Positions 17,257 through 25,987 of a stretch of DNA of 64,000 bases are shown piece after piece. This DNA is from Nitrososphaerota archaeon (GTDB taxonomy: Archaea; Thermoproteota; Nitrososphaeria; Conexivisphaerales; Conexivisphaeraceae). Where the stretch lies: NCBI GenBank assembly GCA_015522695.1, contig WALT01000025.1, positions 62,001 to 126,000 of the forward strand, read 5' to 3'. How positions within the stretch are numbered: position 1 is the first letter of the stretch; every line of letters begins with the position of its first letter. The notes under the pieces are model-generated. The model was not told where the DNA came from. It saw nothing but the letters and a program-made list of their open reading frames with translations, and ran no database searches. Position numbers and translations under genes: made by a program.

Positions 17257-17922
17257 TTAAAGCTTAATTTCAGGAGGGCTCCAGGGCATCCCCTCGCCGA
17301 GGTCTGCGAGCAATCTTCTTACGATATCCTCAGGGGCCTCGAACCCCATGGAGGAAAGCCTGAATATCACCGGCGAGAGTGAAATCAGGATGCCTCGCTT
17401 CCTGGCCAGCACGAACACCTGAAGCGTGCTCAGCACCTTCACGCCCAGGACGTTGGCCATCCTGATCCCCATGCCGGAGTCCACGAGCAATGGTAGGTTC
17501 CTCATCATGGCTAGGGAAAGCGATTCGGCCAATTCTATATCGATCGCCCTGGAGAGCCATTCAGATAGGCCTTGGTCGTATTCATCTTGCTCCAGGAAGT
17601 CCATGAAGGAAAAGAAATCCCTGTCCTTCATATAGAGCTCCTTCTTGACGGATTCCGTTATCCTGAGGCTTCCAAAAAGCTCCTTGAGCAGCCACATATA
17701 GCCTGTTCTCCTGAACACGATGAGCGGACCTGCATCGGCGACCACAGGCCCGTTGAACGGTTCCGGAGCCTCATCCTCCGCCGGCACTAGCAGAAAGGGA
17801 GTCCTCGATGTCCTGAGCTCCTCGAGGAGGTCGTCCACGATGAGCCCGGCCATGTCGGCAGCCTGCTTCATCGACAGCAAGCCATCCAAGTACAGTCTTA
17901 TGCTCATCGCCTTCTCGTCCAA
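17257..17922 (-). CDS. UPF0175-like HTH fused to DUF3368 PIN domain
   Basis: 221 aa. Residues ~7-43 (RLYLDGLLSMKQAADMAGL...) resemble UPF0175, a small HTH-like antitoxin family. Residues ~59-205 match the DUF3368 PIN domain: VVADAGPLIVF with Asp63, an ITESVKKEL segment, the LAES acidic pair near 130-133, LLVDSG with Asp148, and the C-terminal SSMGFEAPEDIVRRLL. UPF0175 and DUF3368 are normally separate adjacent genes of a predicted toxin-antitoxin pair. The acidic residues needed for RNase activity appear retained. Met6 (17907) is an alternative start. A stand-alone regulator is an alternative role. Confidence 0.7.
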   Translation of the reverse strand: MDEKAMSIRLYLDGLLSMKQAADMAGLIVDDLLEELRTSRTPFLLVPAEDEAPEPFNGPVVADAGPLIVFRRTGYMWLLKELFGSLRITESVKKELYMKDRDFFSFMDFLEQDEYDQGLSEWLSRAIDIELAESLSLAMMRNLPLLVDSGMGIRMANVLGVKVLSTLQVFVLARKRGILISLSPVIFRLSSMGFEAPEDIVRRLLADLGEGMPWSPPEIKL

Positions 17923-17972
17923 GCCGATAGATCCATGAGACGGACCGACTAAAAAGTGATCATGCGATCCAT

Positions 17973-19205
17973 CTAGTACTCCTCATATCGCATATCCAAG
18001 GAACCAGCGAATGCCCTGAGCTCCCTCCTGATATCTCCAGGTATCAACACGTGATGGTTACCGAGGCTTCGATCCAGGAATCCCTGCACGCTGGTGTCCA
18101 CCAATTTTATTTCCGCTTGAGTTCTACACATCCCGCTCGATAAGAACCCACTGGCCTCGACGACCACCCTGGTGGCGGCCAGTCGGTCGAGCTTCAGACC
18201 GACCCGTGTCATGGTATACATCCCTCTCCTGAGCGAGGCGGATATCGCCAACGGAAGCCCCGTCTCGAAATGTGGCATCAAGGAGACCGTTTGGGCCAAT
18301 TTCATGGGAGCTGTGCAGTGAGCTAGTATCAGTTTCTCATCCCTTATCGTCGCCGGATTCGCTATCCAGCCCGGGACCCCCATGATCTTGATCGATGCGT
18401 GCATGATCAACAGGCTATAGAGGTCGGCCTCACATGCGACGACGTATCCTTCGCTATTGAGAAGGGAGATCGCCAGACATGGGGTGACCCTGTAAGAATC
18501 GAGGAATCGGAAGCAATCTATTATTCCATATGTGTATCCACCTTCGTCCATCACATCCTTCAACGCCAGATAGACAGCGGCCGCCCTTTCAAGCCCATCC
18601 ATCGGATGCTCCTTTAACCTCTCCGGGATCATCCTGAGGGCTTCGCCCGATGATAGAACATGGCCGAAGGCTTCCCTGATCGTGTTCGTAGATACAGGCT
18701 CCACGACCATCCCCAGCTTCCCATAGAATAAGCTAGCTTGCCCATGCTGCTCATCGCTGTCCAAATACGCTACCTTAAGCCCTTGCAGAGCTGAGGCGGC
18801 CTTGAAGGCTCGAAGATATCTGGAGATCCTGGAGGCATCCAGCTCCTCCGGGTGGTCTGCATATTCCACGATCACGTTACGGCCGGTCGCTTCCAGTCGT
18901 GCCTTGGCCGAGAGGGCCGAGGGGAGGCTATTATGTGAGGCATGTGCTATAAGCACAGCACTGCCCGTCTTGGAGGCCAGCGAGAAGGCGAGTCTGGAGG
19001 TACCGCCGGTGAGCAACAATATGACGACCCCTTCCTTCGAAGGTTCTGGAGCTTCATCCGGCGATGTAAATGGAGGGGTAACCCTCAGGCCTGATGAGGA
19101 GAGAAGATCTGCATAGCGTTCGAACAATTCCGAGTAATATTCCCTGTCGTGAAGTTTCGAGGCTAACGATATGATGTCGAAGACCATCAGCCGGGTTGAG
19201 TTCAA
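17973..19205 (-). CDS. L-fucose isomerase-like protein
   Basis: 410 aa. It resembles the fucose/arabinose isomerase-like superfamily: an N-terminal Rossmann-like half with LLLTGGTSRLA and IAHASHNSLPSAL, and a C-terminal half with VACEADLYSLLIMHASIK and LILAHCTAPMKLA, where Glu and His occupy the positions of the metal-binding residues. The substrate is unknown. A Nudix gene ends 9 bp before its start on the same strand. Confidence 0.65.
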   Translation of the reverse strand: MNSTRLMVFDIISLASKLHDREYYSELFERYADLLSSSGLRVTPPFTSPDEAPEPSKEGVVILLLTGGTSRLAFSLASKTGSAVLIAHASHNSLPSALSAKARLEATGRNVIVEYADHPEELDASRISRYLRAFKAASALQGLKVAYLDSDEQHGQASLFYGKLGMVVEPVSTNTIREAFGHVLSSGEALRMIPERLKEHPMDGLERAAAVYLALKDVMDEGGYTYGIIDCFRFLDSYRVTPCLAISLLNSEGYVVACEADLYSLLIMHASIKIMGVPGWIANPATIRDEKLILAHCTAPMKLAQTVSLMPHFETGLPLAISASLRRGMYTMTRVGLKLDRLAATRVVVEASGFLSSGMCRTQAEIKLVDTSVQGFLDRSLGNHHVLIPGDIRRELRAFAGSLDMRYEEY

Positions 19206-19214
19206 AGATGGATT

Positions 19215-19691
19215 TTAACTTTGACCGTCGACGGTGATCGAGCTCTCCAACGGCAATGTCTGTATCCCACATTTGGTCAATCGCTCCAGAAGCCTTCTCG
19301 TGGTGTTTGTAAGCTCTAAATCCAGGGCTTCCCCGAGCTTTACGATAGCTACATCCAAGGCATCAGATGAGGGCCTGGCAGAATCGAGGCCCCCGTATGG
19401 CTCGACCAGGATATCGATCAGGACGTAATGATATTCTATCCCACGTTCATCGCGCTCTATCAATTCGCCGACCCCTATCGTGCCCATGGGCGCGCCATAG
19501 ATTCCAGTCTCCTCCTCAAGTTCCCTGAGCGCCGCCTCGTATATCGTCTCCCCCAGCCTCAGATGTCCACCGGGGAGACTCCACTTCCCGGCACCAGGTG
19601 GGTTCGCCCTCTTCACCAGGAGAATAGTATCACCACTGATGACCAGTGCACCCACGCCGACCTCGGGTTTTCCTGGATACTTCAAGGCCAC
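19215..19691 (-). CDS. Nudix hydrolase
   Basis: 158 aa. The Nudix box is perfect: Gly42 with five residues to Glu48, then Arg56-Glu57-Leu58 and Glu60-Glu61-x-Gly63-Ile64 (RELEEETGI). The N-terminal VGVGALVISGDTILLVKRA and WSLPGGH resemble ADP-ribose/8-oxo-type Nudix enzymes. Substrate not determinable. ATG 19691 lies 4 bp after the MscS stop. Confidence 0.9.
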   Translation of the reverse strand: MALKYPGKPEVGVGALVISGDTILLVKRANPPGAGKWSLPGGHLRLGETIYEAALRELEEETGIYGAPMGTIGVGELIERDERGIEYHYVLIDILVEPYGGLDSARPSSDALDVAIVKLGEALDLELTNTTRRLLERLTKCGIQTLPLESSITVDGQS

Positions 19692-19695
19692 GTCA

Positions 19696-20397
19696 TCACG
19701 CTATATAATCGGCGCACTTCTCCAATACAGCACTTACGACCTCACTCCTGATGTTAGGGTTGCTCACCGGTATCGTGAGCTCCACCAGAAGTCTGTCCTG
19801 GAATATGTTCTTCACATGAACCTCTATCGCCCTGCCCTCAGCGAGCATCCCCCTCAGCTCGGCGGATATCTCAGCTATTCTCCTCCTGAACGCATCGAGC
19901 CTGTCCCGAGGGATGGCGAGGAACACCTTCGGCCTCACGCCGCCCTTGCCCACGACCCTTATCGGCTCCTCGAGAAGCCTATAGTTCGGATAGTAGATTA
20001 TATCGCCTTCGTCGGTGACTACTATCGTCGAGAAGTTATTCTGAGCTATAACCCTACCGGTTACCCCTCCCACGCTTACCATGTCCCCTATCCTGAACGG
20101 CTGTTGATCCTTGAGATATACGTGGAGGGCGACGTAGCTGGATATCATCGTCCTGAGCGAATATGCAAGGGTGAAGCCCGCTACAGCGAGTATGAGCAGT
20201 ATCGCCCCCGTGCTAACACCTACACTGCCCAGTATGACGATGAGCGCCACGAGCCACAGTATGAATATGCTGGATCCTCGCACCGCTGGATGGATACCCC
20301 TCATGACATACTGTATCGCTGCCGTCAATCCACCTGCGACCACCAAGGTGCCGACGACGAGCATGAGCTCATTAAGCAGCCATCCCTCCATCTTCAC
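19696..20397 (-). CDS. MscS-family mechanosensitive channel
   Basis: 233 aa, a minimal MscS: three N-terminal membrane segments, the pore-lining TM3 region rich in Gly/Ala/Leu (GAILLILAVAGFTLAYSL), the beta domain with PFRIGDMVSVGGVTGRV and the YYPNYRLLEEPI segment, then a mixed alpha/beta C-terminal domain. It releases osmolytes on hypo-osmotic shock. It is divergent from TrkA, with a 46-bp gap that must hold both promoters. Confidence 0.9.
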   Translation of the reverse strand: MKMEGWLLNELMLVVGTLVVAGGLTAAIQYVMRGIHPAVRGSSIFILWLVALIVILGSVGVSTGAILLILAVAGFTLAYSLRTMISSYVALHVYLKDQQPFRIGDMVSVGGVTGRVIAQNNFSTIVVTDEGDIIYYPNYRLLEEPIRVVGKGGVRPKVFLAIPRDRLDAFRRRIAEISAELRGMLAEGRAIEVHVKNIFQDRLLVELTIPVSNPNIRSEVVSAVLEKCADYIA

Positions 20398-20443
20398 CAG
20401 CTAAACTATTTATGCCAGTATTTGAGGGTTGAGGTTGTCGTCC

Positions 20444-21124
20444 ATGATATTAGTGATAGTTGGCGGCGGACGCGTCGGCGAGGAGCTGATAAAGTTCGCT
20501 GAGGGCCTCAATATGGACGTACGGGTAATAGAGAGGAAGGCGACTAGATGTGCTGAGCTCTCGCGCAAATACACCGTGAGGATATATCAGGGGGATGCGG
20601 TCGAATCCAGGATATTGGAGGCTGCTGGCACGGGAGAAGCGGACATATTGATAGCGTGCACGGACGATGATAAGGTGAACATAGCCGTCTCAAAGCTCGC
20701 CAAGGAGAACTTCTACGTTCCATTCGTCGTGGCGAGGACAAATAGCCTCATGACCCCCATCGATGAACTGAGCAGATATGCTGATGCTGTAGTCAGCCAA
20801 GGTGAGATATTGGCCGAGGCCCTAAAAAGGTATCTAGTTGGGAAGACCACCGACCTCCTTTACGACGACAGGAGGATAGCGATAGTGAGGCTCGACCCGC
20901 CGGCCGACTCCCCACTGATAGGCAGCAACCTGGGAAGGTATATTTCAGCTGGTGAACTCGCGATCATGGAGGTTTCCAACGGCAAGCTTAAACCGTTGGA
21001 TAACAAGGACACCATAACCTATGGAAAGAGATACTTGATCGCTGGGAAACGGGACACGATCTTCTTCCTCCTCTCCTTCACGCTTCCAGCCTCGCTGCGC
21101 AGCCCAGAATCCTCCGGAGTATAA
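20444..21124 (+). CDS. TrkA-type potassium channel/transporter regulatory protein
   Basis: About 226 aa from ATG 20444 (a TTG at 20429 adds five residues). The N-terminal RCK domain begins VIVGGGRVGEELIKFA, the GxGxxG NAD-binding fold, followed by VRIYQGDAVESRILEAAG and ADILIACTDDDKVN; the TrkA_C domain is C-terminal. It gates K+ uptake in response to NAD(H). TATTTATG lies about 30 bp upstream, so the mRNA is short-leadered. No Trk membrane subunit is nearby. The last 35 codons run antisense to the APC permease gene (106-bp convergent overlap). Confidence 0.88.
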   Translation: MILVIVGGGRVGEELIKFAEGLNMDVRVIERKATRCAELSRKYTVRIYQGDAVESRILEAAGTGEADILIACTDDDKVNIAVSKLAKENFYVPFVVARTNSLMTPIDELSRYADAVVSQGEILAEALKRYLVGKTTDLLYDDRRIAIVRLDPPADSPLIGSNLGRYISAGELAIMEVSNGKLKPLDNKDTITYGKRYLIAGKRDTIFFLLSFTLPASLRSPESSGV

Positions 21125-22407
21125 TAGAAGGATCGGGCTGCATACTTCCTGAATAGGACATCTGCGACGAGTGAAAGGACGACCCAGCCGACGACTATAG
21201 TCCAGCTCAGCGGGTCCTCTATCAAAAGGAGGAGCATCGCGAGGATGAAGAGGGCCACTGTGACCTGTAATAGGCGGGTGTTGGCCCTGGTTACCGTCCT
21301 AAGCCTGTAATTGGATAGTGTGACGAGGAAGAATATCAACATGAAGGACGCGCTGGAGAGCGCCGAGGCGAACTTAGCGCCATTTGGTGTGGAGAAGCTC
21401 AGCGACGAGAGGAGCGCTATTATCAGGCTCGTTATCGCGATCGGGACGTAGGGGACGCTCCTAGCGCTGAGCCTGGAGAAGTGTTTGGGGAGGATGTTGT
21501 GGATGGAGAGATTATAGGCCACCCTCGAGGCGCCATAGAGGGCGGCATTTAGAGCGGAAGCCGTGGATATCAATCCACCGAGCCCCAATATCGTCGCTCC
21601 AGTGATCCCGATGGACTTCTCGGCGACGAGCGCCAGCGGAGCACCATGCTTCGCCAGAAAATCATATCTTACCACGCCGACGCTGACGAGCGAAACCAGG
21701 ATATACAAGGTAGAGACTATCGCTATGGAAATATAGATAGCCCTCGGTATCGTCTTCTTGGGATCTTTCAATTCCTCAGCCGATGTACCTATTATGTCGA
21801 AACCCTCATAGCCTATGAATATCACCGAGCTTCCCAGCAAAACGGCGAACATGCCGTGGGGAAACATGGGCTCGAAGTTCGACGATGAAATCCTGCCGAG
21901 GGCTGCACCTATGAGGAATACTAGGACGCTGACCTTCGTCGAGACGAGCAGATTTTGAACCACACCCATCTCCCTGACGCCCATCATGTTCACCCCCATG
22001 AATGCGATCACCAACGAGATCGCGACCAGGACGTCCGGGATCCCGCCCAGAAACATATGGGAGTAAAGGGCGAATCCAAGGGCATAGAGGCTCGATGCTG
22101 CAGCATAGGAGAACCATAACATGTATCCCACGAACACCGAGAGGAATCGGCCCCTGAAGGCCCTGTATATGTACGTGAAGCTACCTCCCGACTCGGGGAA
22201 CATCGGCCCAAGCTTCGTGTAGCTATAACCAGTTAAAGCCGCGACGACTGCTGCAAATGCGAACGAGAACACCATACTGGGACCGACTATGCCGGCCACG
22301 ACGCCGATGGCCTCGAATATGGCACCGCCTATCATGCCGCCTATCCCTATGGTAACCGCCTCGAAGAGACCTAGTCGTCTCGCTAGAGCTTTGCTATGCT
22401 CGGCCAA
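21019..22407 (-). CDS. APC-superfamily amino acid permease
   Basis: 462 aa with about 12 membrane segments. The family signature is near the N-terminus, VTIGIGGMIGGAIFEAIG, and YEGFDIIGTSAEELKDPKKT gives the conserved cytoplasmic loop. Substrate unknown. The C-terminal 35 residues are hydrophilic and are encoded opposite the end of trkA. Confidence 0.9.
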   Translation of the reverse strand: MAEHSKALARRLGLFEAVTIGIGGMIGGAIFEAIGVVAGIVGPSMVFSFAFAAVVAALTGYSYTKLGPMFPESGGSFTYIYRAFRGRFLSVFVGYMLWFSYAAASSLYALGFALYSHMFLGGIPDVLVAISLVIAFMGVNMMGVREMGVVQNLLVSTKVSVLVFLIGAALGRISSSNFEPMFPHGMFAVLLGSSVIFIGYEGFDIIGTSAEELKDPKKTIPRAIYISIAIVSTLYILVSLVSVGVVRYDFLAKHGAPLALVAEKSIGITGATILGLGGLISTASALNAALYGASRVAYNLSIHNILPKHFSRLSARSVPYVPIAITSLIIALLSSLSFSTPNGAKFASALSSASFMLIFFLVTLSNYRLRTVTRANTRLLQVTVALFILAMLLLLIEDPLSWTIVVGWVVLSLVADVLFRKYAARSFYYTPEDSGLRSEAGSVKERRKKIVSRFPAIKYLFP

Positions 22408-22460
22408 GCGCGGAACCCTCTACGGCGGCGGCTATAAAAACGGTAACTGCCTGGATTGAG

Positions 22461-23438
22461 CTATCCCATCCGCTGATGGACGGTAGTGATGGCAAAGGAG
22501 TCTAGATACTTGAACCTCTTGGCAGGGTGTGGATGTGTACTGAACAGTTCCTCCAGCAGGCTCGGCTTCTCGGCCTTTATCCTCTCCACGAGCTCGTCTA
22601 TATTGCCATACCATCTGACCGCGTGCTCGGGATTCGATATCAGGAACATCCTGAATGAGTTGGCAGTTGACAACTGCTTCTTGGGTATCCTCCCGGAAGA
22701 GGCGAGGATCCTAGCGAGCGCCCTCTGCAACTTTCTAGCTCCATCTTCCACCGTGAGGGCAGAATGCGCATCGGCGTAGTACTCTCTAAGCCTGCTCATG
22801 TAAAAGACGAACAGATTGAACACGAAGCTCAGCGCGATCAATGACACCCCTATGAGGAGTAATAGGGCGCCACCTTGATCCTCGCCACCGCCCCCGAAGA
22901 AGCCCGAGAAGTATAATGTATAGCCCATATAATAGAGGACAGCGGGGATCATACTTATCGTCATCATGACGATGATATCCTTGTGTTTTATGTGACCGAG
23001 CTCGTGACCGACAACGGCCTCCACCTCATCCTTCGGCAATGAGTCCAGGAGGCCACGTGTCACCGCGACCATGTTCCCCGTAAGTGGACTGCCGTACGCG
23101 AAGGCATTCGGGATATTGACATCCGCCAACATCAGCTTCGGCTTGGGTATTCCACTGACCCTGGCCAGTTTCTCCACAGCCCTATGTAGCCATGGCTCCT
23201 CAGATCTAGGGAGAGGTTTGACCTTGTATGCGGAGTTTATCAGACGAGGACCCCATAGCCATTGAACGATATCGAATAATATCACTATCATGAGTATCCA
23301 ATAAAGGGCTATCCCCAGCCCCAGCAAGCTGAAGACGATTGCCAAGACAAGTGTGGCGACGGCTGTCACTATAGCCCACGTGCCTATCATCGTGAGCCTG
23401 AGCTTCAACAGGGAACCTCTCGGTTTGGCGATCATCAC
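22461..23438 (-). CDS. htpX: HtpX-like membrane zinc metalloprotease (M48)
   Basis: 325 aa. Two N-terminal membrane helices, the zinc motif EVEAVVGHELGHIKHKD (HExxH), then two more hydrophobic segments and the distal Glu region REYYADAHSALTVEDG. It degrades damaged membrane proteins. FAYGSPLTGNMVAVTRGLLD before the zinc site is typical of HtpX. Start ATG 23438 (an in-frame ATG is the next codon). It lies 34 bp upstream of ahbD but on its own, with the ahbD stop pointing away from it. Confidence 0.93.
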   Translation of the reverse strand: MMIAKPRGSLLKLRLTMIGTWAIVTAVATLVLAIVFSLLGLGIALYWILMIVILFDIVQWLWGPRLINSAYKVKPLPRSEEPWLHRAVEKLARVSGIPKPKLMLADVNIPNAFAYGSPLTGNMVAVTRGLLDSLPKDEVEAVVGHELGHIKHKDIIVMMTISMIPAVLYYMGYTLYFSGFFGGGGEDQGGALLLLIGVSLIALSFVFNLFVFYMSRLREYYADAHSALTVEDGARKLQRALARILASSGRIPKKQLSTANSFRMFLISNPEHAVRWYGNIDELVERIKAEKPSLLEELFSTHPHPAKRFKYLDSFAITTVHQRMG

Positions 23439-23472
23439 TAACCCTTAGCGTGGAGGTCCATGGATATAACTG

Positions 23473-24588
23473 TTAATGATCTTCCTTTAGCTTCAGCAGG
23501 GACCTTGGTATATAAGGGCAGGCAGGATCCTCAGCCAAAGGCTTCTTATACTCCGCATATGCCCTGGCCCTGCTCCCACCACACAGATCCCTATATTCAC
23601 ATGCGCCACATCTACCCTCGAACTTGGCAGCCCTGATCGCCTTGAGGAGGGGGTTCTCCTTATATATCCTGGTGAGGCCTTCATCCCTCACGTTGCCGAG
23701 CGGAAGCGGCATGAAACCGCTCGGATACACATCGCCATCGTGCGCGACGAAGATTATACCCTTGCCATCCCTGGTCCCCGTGGTCTGTATACTCGGCTTG
23801 CATTCAGGTTCACCGAGCAGCTCTTTAGCTCTCTTGAGTAGGAACCTGTATAGGGAGCCTTCCCTGAGAGGAAGCCCTTGAGCCCTCATGATCGCAACCC
23901 TCCTAGCGAATGGCCCTTCTACGGTCCTTATCGTCAGACAATACCTTGAGAGGTCATAGAGGAAGTTGGAGAAGTCCTCGTACTCATGAGGGGTGAGTTC
24001 CTCTAGGAGCGTGCCACGACCGACCCTTACAAGGTAGAAGAACTCAATCGTATTAACACCGAGCCTCCTGATGATGGCCGCTATCCCTGGTGCATCGAAC
24101 ACGTTGCTCCTCATCACCACGGTGTTTATCTGGACGGTGAACCCGAGCTCCATGAGCATACGTATCGCCCCCAGGGTCTTCCAAAAGTGGTTCGGAACCC
24201 CCCTTATTTCGTCGTGGATAGCTGGACTTGCTCCATCAAGGCTTATCGAGACGCTCTTTATCCCGAGGTGGAGTAGACGTTCAGCGGTCTCCCTATTGAG
24301 CTTGTCGGTCACGCTCGGGGCCATGGCCACCGGTATCCCCCTCTCCTTGGCATGAGCGACCAGTTCGAATATATCATCCCTCATGAGGGGATCTCCACCG
24401 GTGAACACGAGAACAGGAGCCGGCTTACCGAAGCTAGCGACATCGTCTATCAACTTGAAGCCCTCCTCGGTCGTGAGCTCGCCGGGTAGAGGCTCCGTTA
24501 TCGCTTCCGCACGGCAATGCTTGCAGGCCAACAGACAGGCCTTAGTGGTCTCCCAGAATACTAGTATCGGTCTCTCATCGAAGTTCAT
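23473..24588 (-). CDS. ahbD: Heme b synthase AhbD (radical SAM/SPASM)
   Basis: 371 aa from ATG 24588, whose ATGA overlaps the stop of precorrin-2 dehydrogenase; a longer frame to 24825 is antisense-like filler. The radical SAM cluster motif is Cys18-x3-Cys22-x2-Cys25 (ACLLACKHC), and the SPASM region near the C-terminus has CGACEYRDLCGGSRARAYA, the AhbD hallmark. AhbD oxidatively decarboxylates the two propionates of Fe-coproporphyrin III to vinyl groups, the last step of siroheme-dependent heme synthesis. It is the terminal gene of the hemC-hemD-sirC-ahbD arm. Confidence 0.88.
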   Translation of the reverse strand: MNFDERPILVFWETTKACLLACKHCRAEAITEPLPGELTTEEGFKLIDDVASFGKPAPVLVFTGGDPLMRDDIFELVAHAKERGIPVAMAPSVTDKLNRETAERLLHLGIKSVSISLDGASPAIHDEIRGVPNHFWKTLGAIRMLMELGFTVQINTVVMRSNVFDAPGIAAIIRRLGVNTIEFFYLVRVGRGTLLEELTPHEYEDFSNFLYDLSRYCLTIRTVEGPFARRVAIMRAQGLPLREGSLYRFLLKRAKELLGEPECKPSIQTTGTRDGKGIIFVAHDGDVYPSGFMPLPLGNVRDEGLTRIYKENPLLKAIRAAKFEGRCGACEYRDLCGGSRARAYAEYKKPLAEDPACPYIPRSLLKLKEDH

Positions 24589-25250
24589 CGTCGCCCAGCT
24601 GAATGTACGACCTTCTCGATCACGAGCTTGGCTCCATCTAGATCGCCAGCCTCCACGGCTTTCCACAGATCGCCATCCGAGAACAATCGATGATAAAGGG
24701 GCATCCTGGTCCTGTAGTCGAGTCCCACCTCCTTCATCAGCCTCTTCGCATACCACATGGCCTCCAACATCATCTCTATATCCCTTCTCCCATCTAGGCT
24801 CTCCCTTATCTGATCCGCCACCCACTTGGCGACGAGCGTCGATTTACCCTCGGATGTCACAGCTACCCTGAGCCCATCCACGTGGACTTCCACAGGCATC
24901 GCGACCATGGTCTCGTCGGCGTTCGTGGTCAGGATGAACAACTTGCGCTCGTGTATGCACCGATCATGGACGAGCTTCTCTATCCTCGGTAGCTCTGGGA
25001 TGGTGTATATCACGAGGTCATGTTCCCTTATCAAATTGAGGAGGTTTTTCTCGTCCTTGACGTCGCCTTCGATTATCCTTATCAGCCCGCGTTCTCCAGC
25101 GTCCTTCAACCATTCCGTGAACTTTAGACTGTAGACCGTGAGCTTAGAACCATGTTCCAGGAAACGACGGGTCTTCTTCTCGGCCTCACCGCCGCCGCCC
25201 AGCACCAACACCTTAAGCATGCTCGCCTCGACATACATCGGTATCCTCAT
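24585..25250 (-). CDS. Precorrin-2 dehydrogenase / siroheme synthase N-terminal-type protein
   Basis: 221 aa. The NAD-binding start KVLVLGGGGEAEKKTRRFLEH and the central RKLFILTTNADETMVAMPVE, which corresponds to the family's NxxDxxxxxF segment, identify the CysG-N/Met8/SirC family. It oxidises precorrin-2 to sirohydrochlorin and may chelate iron. It is coupled at both ends by 4-bp ATGA overlaps (hemD upstream, ahbD downstream), so stoichiometric synthesis is likely. Confidence 0.85.
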   Translation of the reverse strand: MRIPMYVEASMLKVLVLGGGGEAEKKTRRFLEHGSKLTVYSLKFTEWLKDAGERGLIRIIEGDVKDEKNLLNLIREHDLVIYTIPELPRIEKLVHDRCIHERKLFILTTNADETMVAMPVEVHVDGLRVAVTSEGKSTLVAKWVADQIRESLDGRRDIEMMLEAMWYAKRLMKEVGLDYRTRMPLYHRLFSDGDLWKAVEAGDLDGAKLVIEKVVHSAGRR

Positions 25251-25987
25251 CTATCATCATACACCCCACTTAGGAACCCTGGGAATCCCCTAATATCAGT
25301 TCCCATGAACACGTTCAGCTCGGCTATCTTGTCGTCGGCCACTAATCGCCCTGCAACCCTTTTGCTGATAGCCGCTGCCATAATTTTGCGACGTGCCCTC
25401 TCCCTGATGATCCTCCAAGCGTCCACGCTCGATCTGGAGGTGAACACGACCAACTTTTTGTCGCTGGGCGTCTCTAGGAGCTTAGCCGCCTCCTTGAGGC
25501 CACGAGCATCCATCGTTATTCGATAGGACTTGACGACGATCCCCTCGAGCTTCCGAATTCTCCCCTCGAGCTTCCTACTTACCTTAGTGGAACACCAGAG
25601 CGTGTACACAGGGCCATCGATGAGCATCTTGATGATACCGGATGAGTTGTTGGGGCTGGCTATGCGGATGTTCGAGGTTATCCCCAAGTTCGATGCCATC
25701 CTTTCCATCTCCACCGCCGTAAGAGGTCCTATCGCTATGCCCCTCGAAAGGAGCCTCGAGAGGAAGGGTTCTCGAAGTAGCCTCGAGGCGACCTCCACGG
25801 ACGTCGGGGATGTGAATATGGACACCTCGGAGCGGGCTGCTGCCTCCTCTGCCTCGTTCACGTCCACAATCATCTCATTGGATAGGACAGGTAAACCGGT
25901 TATAGGAGGCGACCCCATCCTCGTTGAGAGCCACTCGAGCACCCGTCTGGACGATAGAGGGATGATCAACTCGAGATTTTCCTCCAC
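25247..25987 (-). CDS. hemD: Uroporphyrinogen-III synthase
   Basis: 246 aa. Sequence conservation in HemD is low, but the two-domain pattern is clear: VSIFTSPTSVEVASRLL in the first half and LVVFTSRSSVDAWRII in the second, each a family TSxxxV element, with IAIGPLTAVEMERM between. It cyclises hydroxymethylbilane with D-ring inversion. The position, overlapping hemC by 22 bp and sirC by ATGA, supports the call. Confidence 0.85.
   Translation of the reverse strand: MEENLELIIPLSSRRVLEWLSTRMGSPPITGLPVLSNEMIVDVNEAEEAAARSEVSIFTSPTSVEVASRLLREPFLSRLLSRGIAIGPLTAVEMERMASNLGITSNIRIASPNNSSGIIKMLIDGPVYTLWCSTKVSRKLEGRIRKLEGIVVKSYRITMDARGLKEAAKLLETPSDKKLVVFTSRSSVDAWRIIRERARRKIMAAAISKRVAGRLVADDKIAELNVFMGTDIRGFPGFLSGVYDDR

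Noticed and set aside
24589-24825. 79-residue N-terminal extension of ahbD
   Set aside because: It lies within the precorrin-2 dehydrogenase gene; the ATGA overlap at 24585-24588 and the family start argue for ATG 24588.
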